Shown here: piece after piece, positions 43,991-51,634 of the stretch
Layout: every line of letters begins with the position of its first letter
How positions within the stretch are numbered: the stretch's first letter is position 1
DNA from: a virus
Virus record (IMG/VR): IMGVR_UViG_3300042453_002018
Span: 1-64,000 of that record
Strand: one strand, 5' to 3'
DNA length: 64,000 nucleotides
Notes under the pieces: model-generated
What the model saw: only the letters and a program-made list of their open reading frames with translations
What the model was told of the DNA's origin: nothing
Databases searched by the model: none
Program-made: the position numbers and the translations under genes

Positions 43991-44164
43991 ATGGCAGAGA
44001 TATATACATTTACACCGAAACAAAAACCTAAAGAAGGCAACAACAATGAGTTGAGCCGTCTTAGGGCAAAGTTGCTTGAATTACATGAAGTCCGAGATGC
44101 ACTTAACAAAGAAATAAGATATACAAAAGATGCAATTAACCTGCTCGAAAAAGGCGAAAAATGA
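43991..44164 (+). CDS. small coiled-coil protein, probably leaderless
   Basis: 57 aa; helical C-terminal part (LSRLRAKLLELHEVRDAL). No Shine-Dalgarno upstream, but a consensus promoter ends 7 nt before the ATG. Confidence 0.6.
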   Translation: MAEIYTFTPKQKPKEGNNNELSRLRAKLLELHEVRDALNKEIRYTKDAINLLEKGEK

Positions 44165-44400
44165 CAGAAGATCCTGACGATTTTGATGATGAAATTGATG
44201 AGGTAAGTGTCATTGATAAAATAGACATCTTGATAACACTTATAGAAAATGGTCCAAAAGATAGGTACAAAGCTTTGGCAGTCGTACTACATGAAGCAAA
44301 ATTTCAATTACTACATGCGTGGAATGAAGTCCAATACTATATGGAGCTATGTGAAAGTTATGAAAGAGCAATCAAACAAATAGGCGATAAGTTGAAATAA
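44161..44400 (+). CDS. hypothetical acidic protein
   Basis: 79 aa, Asp/Glu-rich N-terminus (MTEDPDDFDDEIDE) then helices. ATGA overlap with the previous gene. Confidence 0.6.
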   Translation: MTEDPDDFDDEIDEVSVIDKIDILITLIENGPKDRYKALAVVLHEAKFQLLHAWNEVQYYMELCESYERAIKQIGDKLK

Positions 44401-44403
44401 CAA

Positions 44404-44431
44404 TTCATCGCCTAAGGAGAAAGGCGATGAA
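44404..44431 (+). promoter_or_regulatory. perfect 10-bp hairpin presenting a ribosome binding site
   Basis: TTCATCGCCT (44404-44413) and AGGCGATGAA (44422-44431) pair exactly; the loop AAGGAGAA is the Shine-Dalgarno of the 44427 ORF whose ATG lies in the 3' arm. Same design as at 40862. Confidence 0.7.
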
Positions 44432-44519
44432 TATACTTTTCAGATATCTACTAATCTATATCATAGTATTTTTTACTGTGGTGTCAACACCGTACATTTT
44501 TTCGGTTCTAATCAAATGA
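44427..44519 (+). CDS. 30-aa membrane peptide
   Basis: 30 aa, one TM helix (LLIYIIVFFTVVS). Ribosome binding site shown in a hairpin loop; ATGA overlap with the D,D-peptidase gene suggests it is a leader or regulatory peptide for that gene. Confidence 0.55.
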   Translation: MNILFRYLLIYIIVFFTVVSTPYIFSVLIK

Positions 44520-45418
44520 ATAAACACTTCACACTTATAGAGTGGTTTGTTGTTTTTTCCGTTTTGTTTTTTCTTGTAATTCAATCGGCCGATGCAAGAA
44601 ACAAACACAAACACAAACCACATCGAAAACAAACAACCAAGTCACAAGCCGTTCGTGAATACGTTCCAGATACTCTGTCCGTAATGGTAACAAATGTGAC
44701 TGATAATGTAATCATTCGTTCACAACACATTGATCAGATACGTCCATTGGCCAGCATGACAAAGTTGATGACCGCAATGGTGGCATTAGATTATGATGCA
44801 GATATGAGTCGTAAGCTTACATTAAGTCGATTAGCAGGCAGCAGAATGCCTAAACGCGAATACACACGCGGTGAGTTGTTTCATATGTTATTAATCAAGA
44901 GTGATAATGCGGCAGCCGAGACATTAGCAAATGATTATCCAGGTGGTCGTGAAAAGTTTATTACCGACATGAACATCCGTGCGATGATGCTAACGATGTA
45001 CAGTACAAAGTTTGATGACCCGTCAGGTCTGAGTCCAAACAATGTTAGTACCGCAAGTGATGTAACACAAATGGTTGTAGCAGCCTCAAACTTTGGAGAG
45101 ATAAGAGATATATCTACCAAGAAAACGGCTACGATTGAAATCGATGGGCGTAGAAAAAGCAGAGTTACCATACTACATAACACAAATCACGCAATACTTT
45201 CACAGGTAAACGGTGTGCAAGTGAGTAAAACTGGTTATACAAATCCAGCTGGTTTTTGTGTGGCTATATTGGTACACAAACAAAATGGCGACAAAGAATA
45301 TCATGAGGTAATCGTAGTAATGGGCGCAAGAAATCCTTCACAAAGAGTTGACACCGTGAAGAAGGTCGCATATAATAAAATGATAGGAGGCGTTTATGAC
45401 ACGACGAGCCGAATTTGA
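44516..45418 (+). CDS. D-alanyl-D-alanine peptidase, S11/PBP7-like
   Basis: 300 aa. N-terminal membrane anchor or signal (FVVFSVLFFLVIQS). All three serine-peptidase motifs are present: SMTK (80-83), SDN (129-131) and KTG (near 237). S11 enzymes trim peptidoglycan cross-links in the periplasm. A complete penicillin-binding-type enzyme is unusual in a phage. Confidence 0.88.
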   Translation: MNKHFTLIEWFVVFSVLFFLVIQSADARNKHKHKPHRKQTTKSQAVREYVPDTLSVMVTNVTDNVIIRSQHIDQIRPLASMTKLMTAMVALDYDADMSRKLTLSRLAGSRMPKREYTRGELFHMLLIKSDNAAAETLANDYPGGREKFITDMNIRAMMLTMYSTKFDDPSGLSPNNVSTASDVTQMVVAASNFGEIRDISTKKTATIEIDGRRKSRVTILHNTNHAILSQVNGVQVSKTGYTNPAGFCVAILVHKQNGDKEYHEVIVVMGARNPSQRVDTVKKVAYNKMIGGVYDTTSRI

Positions 45419-45614
45419 AGCAGTAATGAATCGAATTAAAAATTTAACCGAATATGAAGTACAAATAACGGTACCAGAAGATTTTCAATTTGAAGGTCCC
45501 GTACCATATGATATGTCAATATCAGGAGATACCGCATGGGTAAAAGTAGTTGCAGCTTCCTTAGAGGAAGCAACGATAAAAGCGAATGAATACTTTGAGT
45601 GCAAATACAAATAA
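45396..45614 (+). CDS. hypothetical protein
   Basis: 72 aa. Beta-alpha pattern ending AASLEEATIKANEYF. AGGAGG before the ATG; overlaps the D,D-peptidase by 23 nt. Confidence 0.65.
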   Translation: MTRRAEFEAVMNRIKNLTEYEVQITVPEDFQFEGPVPYDMSISGDTAWVKVVAASLEEATIKANEYFECKYK

Positions 45615-45756
45615 GCCTTGGATGGCACCAGAGTATGATATACCTGTGATGGAAAATGAAGAAATGTGGTCACAGCGTGTGATTGATGAAACCGCACGAT
45701 ATCTATGGTTAGAACTTGACCGAGAAGGGGATAGCAATGTGGGTTCTAATAATTAG
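45586..45756 (+). CDS. small hypothetical protein
   Basis: 56 aa from the ATG at 45586 (MNTLSANTNKPWMAPEYD); a shorter start is at 45622. Overlaps both neighbours. Trp- and Glu-rich centre (MWSQRVIDETARYLWLEL). Confidence 0.4.
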   Translation: MNTLSANTNKPWMAPEYDIPVMENEEMWSQRVIDETARYLWLELDREGDSNVGSNN

Positions 45757-45925
45757 TTTATACATGTTACAGTCAAATACGGAGTTGGTACAGAGTAAAG
45801 GCGTAATACAAGCACCACAACGCAGTATTGAACAATGCATAAAAGAGCGCGACCGAGTGAAAGAACAATGGCACATGGATGGATATCGAATAAGTCCGAG
45901 ATGTGTTTATATTAAATATTATTAA
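45737..45925 (+). CDS. small exported or anchored protein
   Basis: 62 aa. Hydrophobic start (WVLIISLYMLQS), later SIEQCIKER and SPRCVYI with two Cys. Resembles the plan of the 52013 product. AAGGGG precedes the ATG; first tRNA cluster begins 1 nt after the stop. Confidence 0.6.
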   Translation: MWVLIISLYMLQSNTELVQSKGVIQAPQRSIEQCIKERDRVKEQWHMDGYRISPRCVYIKYY

Positions 45926-45926
45926 T

Positions 45927-46013
45927 GCGACTATGGTGAAACAGGTATACACAGCAGACTTAAAATCTGCCGCTCGAAAGGGCATGCCAGTTCGATTCTG
46001 GCTAGTCGCACCA
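45927..46013 (+). tRNA. tRNA-Leu(TAA)
   Basis: Acceptor GCGACTA/TAGTCGC, anticodon loop CTTAAAA, long variable arm, CCA encoded. Confidence 0.93.
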
Positions 46014-46018
46014 ATTTC

Positions 46019-46095
46019 GGGCTGTTAGCTTAAATGGTCAAAGCAGCCGACTCATAATCGGTTGAGTGCGGGTTCAAGTCCTGCACAGCCCACCA
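46019..46095 (+). tRNA. tRNA(CAT), probably Ile2 (lysidine type)
   Basis: Acceptor GGGCTGT/ACAGCCC, loop CTCATAA, CCA encoded. The CGACTCATAATCG arm and TTCAAGTCC T-loop resemble bacterial Ile2 more than elongator Met, so C34 may be changed to lysidine. Confidence 0.85.
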
Positions 46096-46101
46096 AACAA
46101 C

Positions 46102-46176
46102 GCGGCTATCGTATAATGGATAATACAGGGGATTTCTACTCCCTAAATGTGGGTTCGATTCCTGCTAGCCGTGCCA
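46102..46176 (+). tRNA. tRNA-Arg(TCT)
   Basis: Acceptor GCGGCTA/TAGCCGT (G1-T72 wobble), loop TTTCTAC, CCA encoded. Reads AGA/AGG, codons favoured by AT-rich phage genes. Confidence 0.92.
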
Positions 46177-46195
46177 ATTTTATTGTGGAGACATA

Positions 46196-46621
46196 ATGGC
46201 TATTACAAACAATCCTCATGGATTTGCACCCACTTTTGATGTTGATCCGTATCATGATCCCAGACTAGATTCATCATTAAATTCTGGTACATTTAAAATA
46301 GATTCAAGGGGTGTGGGTAAAATTTCAGCACATGACATTACAGGTATCAATAACGGTAATTTTACACTTCAACCATTTGATACATATCAAGGACAAATGA
46401 TTACAGCCACACTAGAAATTGATGAATTTCAAATGAGTAGAATGGATGATGTTGACATGAAAAACAAAGTTTTAAACTCATTGGTCAATGAGTTACTCTC
46501 TGCAAAATGCATAGAGTTTACAAAACAGCATGATGTTGCAACAAATACAATGAAAGTTCGTGCAAGAATCTTTGCGACACCAGATAGTCAAATAAGAGTT
46601 ATTCGACAGACGGTAAAGTGA
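46196..46621 (+). CDS. hypothetical protein
   Basis: 141 aa (MAITNNPHGFAPTFDVDPYHD start), beta-rich, no domain known. GGAG upstream; directly follows the first tRNA cluster. Confidence 0.65.
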   Translation: MAITNNPHGFAPTFDVDPYHDPRLDSSLNSGTFKIDSRGVGKISAHDITGINNGNFTLQPFDTYQGQMITATLEIDEFQMSRMDDVDMKNKVLNSLVNELLSAKCIEFTKQHDVATNTMKVRARIFATPDSQIRVIRQTVK

Positions 46622-46625
46622 TGTA

Positions 46626-47279
46626 ATGGATTTGGCAAGAATTTTAGCTCAAAATATTCATTCGGGATCAGGTAATCACGGTTTGTCTGAAGAAGAGTTG
46701 TACACTATACTCCAACAATGTACCGACATCGATAAATTTGCGTATTCATTATTTAAATGTGCAGAGATAAGTGGCAAATCTGCATTTACTACACAATTAA
46801 TTACTCAAAATAAACCCGACGTAAAAAATTTCACAAGATGGCACCACATCAAAGAGTCGTATAATGAGACATGGGGTTTTGCAAAAAATACTCCAGGTTG
46901 TTACGTTTATGGATTATTTGAAGATGGTCCAAATGATGAATCTGCCGACTTTTTAGACCCTAATGTTTTTTACATAGGCGAAAGCAGAGCGACATCCAGA
47001 GGATGCATGTTAGGCAGACGAGCGGATTTCTATTACGGAGTTATTAATAATTGGGTAAGTCCAATGGGAAACAGTCAGAGATTCGTTGAGAGATTCGGTG
47101 AAGAAAAAATTAAATATGTTTATCAAGCCTACTTGCCGATGCATCCATCATTTTGTAAGTTGACCGAATTAGAGTTATTAAAAGAGTATTATCTAAAATA
47201 TAACGAAATACCTGTTTGTAATCATAAGTCAGATCGTTCCAAAATAAACAAGTTAATCAAAAGTAAATCACAAATATGA
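46626..47279 (+). CDS. GIY-YIG nuclease-domain protein
   Basis: 217 aa. GCYVYGLF (near 93), then FYIGES and GRRADFYYG with the catalytic Arg, and Glu in TELELLKEYY: the order of a GIY-YIG core. Near tRNA genes, a common place for mobile nucleases. Confidence 0.75.
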   Translation: MDLARILAQNIHSGSGNHGLSEEELYTILQQCTDIDKFAYSLFKCAEISGKSAFTTQLITQNKPDVKNFTRWHHIKESYNETWGFAKNTPGCYVYGLFEDGPNDESADFLDPNVFYIGESRATSRGCMLGRRADFYYGVINNWVSPMGNSQRFVERFGEEKIKYVYQAYLPMHPSFCKLTELELLKEYYLKYNEIPVCNHKSDRSKINKLIKSKSQI

Positions 47280-47338
47280 CAGAAAAAGTTATCAAAAAGA
47301 AATCACTCTGGCGAAAAAGGCAGGCACCTAGCAGATAA
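47276..47338 (+). CDS. possible 20-aa basic peptide
   Basis: MTEKVIKKKSLWRKRQAPSR, ATGA overlap with the preceding gene, basic. Could be chance. Confidence 0.3.
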   Translation: MTEKVIKKKSLWRKRQAPSR

Positions 47339-47341
47339 TGC

Positions 47342-47370
47342 TTGACAATCTTACCGCTTTCGGATATACT
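47342..47370 (+). promoter_or_regulatory. sigma-70 promoter
   Basis: TTGACA, 17 bp, TATACT; 28 nt leader to the ATG at 47399. First of the dense early cassettes. Confidence 0.85.
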
Positions 47371-47398
47371 GTAAATGTGATGAGAAAGTGAGTAAGAA

Positions 47399-47671
47399 AT
47401 GGTTAAGAAAGTTGATAAGTTTGATTTGAGTGAAGCGTGTGGATGGATCGGTATGTTGTTGATTCATGCTGCTACTCTTCCTACTAGTTTGGGTGTGATT
47501 CTTGGATATAGCGATAAGTTACCACCTCTAAGTATGGTGTTGATGGTCTGGAGCGGTTTGTTTCTGTTTCTAGTTCGTGCATTAGGTCGTAATGATAAGT
47601 TATACATAATTAGTAACGCCGTTGGTTTCTTTTTCAATAGTATTCTGTTGGCTCTGATTGTGTTTAAATAA
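47399..47671 (+). CDS. three-TM membrane protein
   Basis: 90 aa with hydrophobic segments near 15-37, 45-60 and 68-88. First gene of an early cassette. No family recognised. Confidence 0.65.
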   Translation: MVKKVDKFDLSEACGWIGMLLIHAATLPTSLGVILGYSDKLPPLSMVLMVWSGLFLFLVRALGRNDKLYIISNAVGFFFNSILLALIVFK

Positions 47672-47682
47672 TGGAGAATGTG

Positions 47683-47874
47683 ATGAATTACGGAATGTTT
47701 ACAGAGAATGGCAATCGTGTAATTGACGGGATTGTGATTGTTGCAAAAGAGTTTCATTATTCTTGGAATTGTGTAAGTGATATACTTACTAAAATTTCAG
47801 AGATAGAGGGCTTCGAAGAAGCAAATGATACTGCGGTTCGTGAGAGTGTATATTTGGCAATGGAGGGTGTGTGA
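47683..47874 (+). CDS. hypothetical early protein
   Basis: 63 aa from the ATG at 47683, preceded by TGGAGAATGTG, the leader form repeated in these cassettes. An in-frame ATG 12 nt earlier is less likely. Confidence 0.6.
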   Translation: MNYGMFTENGNRVIDGIVIVAKEFHYSWNCVSDILTKISEIEGFEEANDTAVRESVYLAMEGV

Positions 47875-48137
47875 TGAATAACTTAGTGAATGTAGCGACA
47901 CAAAGAAAATGGGAATATCAGGCTTACGGTGGCTACAAAGATGAAATTGTAGATTCTGTAAGAGATTCACTTACTTTTAAACTTTCAGGTCCAGGTATGG
48001 TAATAGCAAGTTATCTGTCCGATGCACAAGAGTTGATTGCTGTAAACGATGGTGAGCGGGCTCGTCAATATATCAATATCGCAAAGATGTTGTTGATGGA
48101 ATTTGAATTAGGGTTTGAAAGCCGTGCTGCGGCATAA
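47874..48137 (+). CDS. hypothetical early protein
   Basis: 87 aa, helical (SYLSDAQELIAVNDGERA). Start overlaps the preceding stop (TGATG). Confidence 0.65.
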   Translation: MNNLVNVATQRKWEYQAYGGYKDEIVDSVRDSLTFKLSGPGMVIASYLSDAQELIAVNDGERARQYINIAKMLLMEFELGFESRAAA

Positions 48138-48138
48138 G

Positions 48139-48363
48139 ATGGACCCGCTATTCATCGTAGCGGGTAACCGAGAAGAGTTTGACGATTATGTCATTCGCAA
48201 AAGAATGATGGGACATGATTATGATTTTAGATTTGTCTATAGTCCTGATGTACTGCGTGGCCTCAATACTATTCGTGGGTTCTACGTTGGTAGCTATCGA
48301 GAACGCCCCGACTGGTCTGAGATTGATACCGTTATCAAAGTGATAAAATCCCGCGGTGGATGA
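48139..48363 (+). CDS. hypothetical early protein with Rossmann-like start
   Basis: 74 aa. PLFIVAGNREEFDDYV then FRFVYSPDVLRG and FYVGSYRERPDW. A hairpin covers codons 2-9. Confidence 0.6.
   Translation: MDPLFIVAGNREEFDDYVIRKRMMGHDYDFRFVYSPDVLRGLNTIRGFYVGSYRERPDWSEIDTVIKVIKSRGG
48143..48165 (+). repeat. perfect 8-bp hairpin at the start of a coding sequence
   Basis: ACCCGCTA (48143-48150) pairs with TAGCGGGT (48158-48165), loop of 7, beginning 1 nt after the ATG. Confidence 0.6.
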
Positions 48364-48364
48364 C

Positions 48365-48393
48365 TTGACAAAGTTTTCATTTGTTGATATACT
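48365..48393 (+). promoter_or_regulatory. sigma-70 promoter
   Basis: TTGACA, 17 bp, TATACT. The leader ends TGGAGATTGTG before the ATG at 48424. Confidence 0.85.
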
Positions 48394-48423
48394 ATTATTT
48401 CTTGAGTTGATGTGGAGATTGTG

Positions 48424-48612
48424 ATGATTACCCCGGATGTTGAAGATGTTTTGATTGCTGAACTGGCCCGTGCTATTGCTGAGGCTACCTTGACTGATTA
48501 TACTGAAGAAGAGTGTGAGGCTGCGCTTGATGAGATGTTTGCAGAACATCAAGCCTTGATGTATGCTGCACAATCGTGGGACAATGACGCGGTAGCATAT
48601 GGTGAGATGTAA
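48424..48612 (+). CDS. small acidic early protein
   Basis: 62 aa, Glu/Ala-rich helical (EECEAALDEMFAEHQ). First gene behind the promoter at 48365. Confidence 0.65.
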   Translation: MITPDVEDVLIAELARAIAEATLTDYTEEECEAALDEMFAEHQALMYAAQSWDNDAVAYGEM

Positions 48613-48842
48613 TGAAATTATGTAAAGATTGTAAATACTTTGCCGAAGCCTCTGATAAAGAGGCTTTTTGCTTACATGAACAAGCGGTAAAGTATGATGA
48701 TCCAGTCTATGGCAATCATAGTAAAAGAACTTGCATTGATATGCGATTAGGCGGTCCTGATCGTACCGCATTATGTGGAAAAGTTGGTAAGTTGTGGACT
48801 GCAAAGCCAGGCTTTTCAGTAGGATCATACAACCCACTATGA
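48612..48842 (+). CDS. Cys-rich, probably zinc-binding protein
   Basis: 76 aa with CKDCKYF, FCLHE, TCIDMR and LCGKVG; six Cys and a His in a pattern seen in small phage proteins. TAATG overlap. Confidence 0.7.
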   Translation: MKLCKDCKYFAEASDKEAFCLHEQAVKYDDPVYGNHSKRTCIDMRLGGPDRTALCGKVGKLWTAKPGFSVGSYNPL

Positions 48843-49078
48843 AATATTACACTATAGTTTATCCTGATGTGACTGAATCTGGTCAAGAATATGACCATTG
48901 GGAAACATTATCAGAAAAGGAAATACTGAATCAATATTGGATATATTGGTTCACGAAAATGATTCAAGCCAAACGCCCTGATTTTGAGTTGACATCCGAA
49001 AATTGTATCAATGACTGGTGTATTGTGCATTGGGCACAACGAAATTGCTGGCGTGAGATGAAAGACAATTATGAGTGA
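48839..49078 (+). CDS. conserved small phage protein
   Basis: 79 aa. EEILNQYWIYWF-type helix and NCINDWCIVHWA, a signature shared by many small phage early proteins. Function unknown. Confidence 0.7.
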   Translation: MKYYTIVYPDVTESGQEYDHWETLSEKEILNQYWIYWFTKMIQAKRPDFELTSENCINDWCIVHWAQRNCWREMKDNYE

Positions 49079-49463
49079 TGTTGAAGATAATGTTGCCAAG
49101 AGCAAAGCGGCCATATTTGATTTGATTGAACATAATGAAATGTTGGACGAAGATGGTTATCCAACTGATGCTGCGTTGGATGTTATTCGATTATGGCATT
49201 ACTCTGATGCACGTGGTTGGTTCAAGTTTATTGAGAACTTATGGCACTTTCGTACTTTTGGTTGGAAAGAAACTGACGAGCCGCACGAATACAGAGATAA
49301 AATCGTACACAAATATTATATCTCAACCTGTGGCTGGTCAGGTAACGAGAGTATTATTCGGGCTATGCAACAAAATGAAAATATGTTGTGGACACTAAAC
49401 TGGGAACAATCACGCCGTGGTGGTCATTATATTTTTGAGTTGAGGGAGTTTAAGAATGAATAA
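49071..49463 (+). CDS. conserved early phage protein
   Basis: 130 aa. DVIRLWHYSDARGWFKFIENLW and STCGWSGNESIIRAM with EQSRRGGHYIFE. Recurrent in phages of aquatic bacteria; function unknown. Confidence 0.7.
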   Translation: MSDVEDNVAKSKAAIFDLIEHNEMLDEDGYPTDAALDVIRLWHYSDARGWFKFIENLWHFRTFGWKETDEPHEYRDKIVHKYYISTCGWSGNESIIRAMQQNENMLWTLNWEQSRRGGHYIFELREFKNE

Positions 49464-49659
49464 ACGAATTGGAGAACTGGCAGAACAAGCTGCACTACTA
49501 GGTCCCGGTAGTAGAATTGGTAATGCCCATGAAGCCACAGAAAAGTTTGCCCAGTTGATTCTGAAAGAATGTATTACCATTTGTGAAGATGGTAAAGACA
49601 CACAAATGACATCCATAGGTGCTGCTGATAGAATACGAACGACATTCGGTATAAAATAA
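49456..49659 (+). CDS. MNERI-family small protein (paralog 2 of 5)
   Basis: 67 aa: MNKRIGELAEQAA start, KFAQLILKECITIC, ADRIRTTFGIK end. Overlaps the preceding gene by 8 nt. Confidence 0.75.
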   Translation: MNKRIGELAEQAALLGPGSRIGNAHEATEKFAQLILKECITICEDGKDTQMTSIGAADRIRTTFGIK

Positions 49660-49699
49660 ATACTGCTATGATTTGGTGATAATCCAATCAAAGCAGAAA

Positions 49700-49918
49700 A
49701 TGTCCGACGATACAGAAGACCCAAGAGAAAAACTTAAAAAGTTTAAACCCAAAAAGAAAAAACTAGTTGTACCACAAGAATTTCTAGATAGTGCGAAATC
49801 CTATGATGAAAAGCTTATGTTGGTAAGGCATCTAACGGAAAGAGAAAAAGGTCGTGTTTTATTGATTATCCGTAGTATGTTGTCTGATGCAATTAAGAAT
49901 AAAGGCAAAGTGAAGTGA
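49700..49918 (+). CDS. small basic protein
   Basis: 72 aa with a KKFKPKKKKLV tract. ATG at 49700; AT-rich promoter-like sequence (ATAAAATAAATA) lies before it. Overlaps the next gene (GTGA). Confidence 0.6.
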   Translation: MSDDTEDPREKLKKFKPKKKKLVVPQEFLDSAKSYDEKLMLVRHLTEREKGRVLLIIRSMLSDAIKNKGKVK

Positions 49919-50184
49919 AACAGTTATTGGAAATATTACCAAGACTATTGAGCGCGATGCCTGAAATAGTCAAGTATATTAAATATATTCCAATACTAAT
50001 GATACTGGCTGGCATAGGTTATGGTGTATATTATGCCACGCTACATTACAAAGATCCCTATATGTGCTATAATAATCAGTTGTATGCACAAAAGTCTATG
50101 TTTTCAAATGTGTATATTTTTATTGGTGATATCTGTGTAAGTGGAAATGAGAATGAAAATCAGCCTCCTGTTACGGAAAATTAA
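49915..50184 (+). CDS. membrane protein
   Basis: 89 aa, GTG start. One TM (IPILMILAGIGYGVYYA), then two Cys (YMCYNN, DICVSG) that would be periplasmic. Confidence 0.6.
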   Translation: MKQLLEILPRLLSAMPEIVKYIKYIPILMILAGIGYGVYYATLHYKDPYMCYNNQLYAQKSMFSNVYIFIGDICVSGNENENQPPVTEN

Positions 50185-50383
50185 TTGGGAATATGTGGTT
50201 CTGTATGCATTCTATGGGTGCTGTTTTCTCATAGCAGCCACAGCCTATCATACAATCCGTAGTCAGTTTCAAGCCGCAGAAGAAGCTTGTCAAAATCGCA
50301 ACGGTGTCCTGTTGCAAGAAAAACAAGGAAATTTCATCTGTATCAAACGCAAGTCCGTAATACCCATCGAAGAAACCTCTTGA
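50153..50383 (+). CDS. membrane protein
   Basis: 76 aa from the ATG at 50153. TM at about 17-36, then Cys pair (EACQNRNG, FICIKR). Similar plan to the gene before it. Its TGA lies inside the -35 box at 50380. Confidence 0.55.
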   Translation: MKISLLLRKINWEYVVLYAFYGCCFLIAATAYHTIRSQFQAAEEACQNRNGVLLQEKQGNFICIKRKSVIPIEETS

Positions 50384-50408
50384 CAAACCTCAGCACTCCT
50401 GTGATAAT
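50380..50408 (+). promoter_or_regulatory. sigma-70 promoter
   Basis: TTGACA, 17 bp, GATAAT; leader with TTTGGAG before the ATG at 50441. TGA of the upstream ORF is part of TTGACA. Confidence 0.8.
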
Positions 50409-50440
50409 GATTCTGTGATGAATTGATTTGGAGATGCAAA

Positions 50441-50674
50441 ATGTACAATAATCTAATGGCTGAAGTTGAGTATATTCGAACCGCACGTGGTTACGGTATT
50501 CTAGAGGCAATTGCTTTTATTCTAGAATATGAGGCTGAGTTTCCCTCTGAGGTACGCCGTGAGTTGCGCGATTTTATGGACGAGGGTGCGCGGATGTTTG
50601 CGCCGCGTGAAGAGTATGAACTGGTGAGTTCAGACGGTACTGTGATTGACACTTTTACGATGGAGGCTGTATGA
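50441..50674 (+). CDS. hypothetical early protein
   Basis: 77 aa, helical, acidic (EYEAEFPSEVRRELRDFM). First gene behind the promoter at 50380. Confidence 0.65.
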   Translation: MYNNLMAEVEYIRTARGYGILEAIAFILEYEAEFPSEVRRELRDFMDEGARMFAPREEYELVSSDGTVIDTFTMEAV

Positions 50675-50877
50675 TCGGCGAATCTTTTCTTGACGGTAAA
50701 CGAATCGTCGGTATGTACATGGGTGAATATCCTGTATCAGGTATCGTGCGGTTGAGTCGTATAAAATATGGTGGTGGTATGTCTCATCATGTTACACTTA
50801 ATCGACCAATCAGCGTGTATGGTGCGGTACGTGATTCGGTTATTCTTGATGCAAAAGAGATAGCGGGAGTTTTATAA
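50671..50877 (+). CDS. small beta-rich early protein
   Basis: 68 aa: GKRIVGMYMGEYPVSGIV with repeated short strands. Resembles a family of small phage proteins. ATGA overlap. Confidence 0.65.
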   Translation: MIGESFLDGKRIVGMYMGEYPVSGIVRLSRIKYGGGMSHHVTLNRPISVYGAVRDSVILDAKEIAGVL

Positions 50878-51071
50878 TGTATGTTGCAAAAGACTTTGGC
50901 ACGGTGCGTATCGTGCATGACGGTAGCCCCTTTGATGTCCTGTATGATATTAAAGTTGAACGGCTAGTCAACGGTGAATGGAAATTCTATGACGGCTACA
51001 ATAGCTTGTCAAATGATTATGCATTCTCTGAAGCAAATAATGCTGCTGCCCGAGCGTTAAAATTGAATTAA
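50877..51071 (+). CDS. hypothetical early protein
   Basis: 64 aa: VRIVHDGSPFDVLYDI, GEWKFYDGYNSLSNDYAF. TAATG coupling. Confidence 0.6.
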   Translation: MYVAKDFGTVRIVHDGSPFDVLYDIKVERLVNGEWKFYDGYNSLSNDYAFSEANNAAARALKLN

Positions 51072-51173
51072 ACCAGTCAAAAATGCATAAAAAATGAAAT
51101 TTGACCACTTCTGGTACATAGGTTTTGTGCTATGCATTTGTATATGCCTGTACATATTTCACAAGACACCACT

Positions 51174-51365
51174 ATGACCGAACGAATTAAAGAGTTAGCA
51201 ATTGAGGCTGGATATCTTCCAGACTCATTCGGTGTAGGGCATTGGGATATGCCAGAGTGTAAGAAGTTTGCTGAGTTAATTGTAAAAGAGGTTGAGTCGT
51301 ATATTGAGGAAGCTGAGGGTGATATAGATTTAGTACAATTTCTTATTGACAGGTATTTGAAATGA
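51174..51365 (+). CDS. MNERI-family small protein (paralog 3 of 5)
   Basis: 63 aa from the ATG at 51174: MTERIKELAIEAG, KKFAELIVKEVESYI. It lacks the C of KEC. The 100 bp upstream hold no clear promoter, though TTGACC at 51101 is a partial -35. Confidence 0.7.
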   Translation: MTERIKELAIEAGYLPDSFGVGHWDMPECKKFAELIVKEVESYIEEAEGDIDLVQFLIDRYLK

Positions 51366-51634
51366 ACGAACGAATTCGAGAACTTTCTGAACAGGCTGAA
51401 AAATATGCTGATGATAACTTTAGAGGCGAGCCTACCTGGTCGGAAGCATTTGAGTTAAAATTTGCCGAGTTGATAATACAAGAATGTGCCGCTTGCTGTG
51501 GTTCACAAGCCGATAAGCGAAACATTCGAAAGCGTTTTGGACTTTCAGTTGAGTCCAATGTACAATACGAAGCACCACCAATTTACGGCTCAGTAACCAG
51601 CCAATACACCCGAGAGTATAATATACCAAAATGA
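51362..51634 (+). CDS. MNERI-family small protein (paralog 4 of 5)
   Basis: 90 aa: MNERIRELSEQAEKY, KFAELIIQECAACC, then a longer tail. ATGA overlaps on both sides. Confidence 0.75.
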   Translation: MNERIRELSEQAEKYADDNFRGEPTWSEAFELKFAELIIQECAACCGSQADKRNIRKRFGLSVESNVQYEAPPIYGSVTSQYTREYNIPK

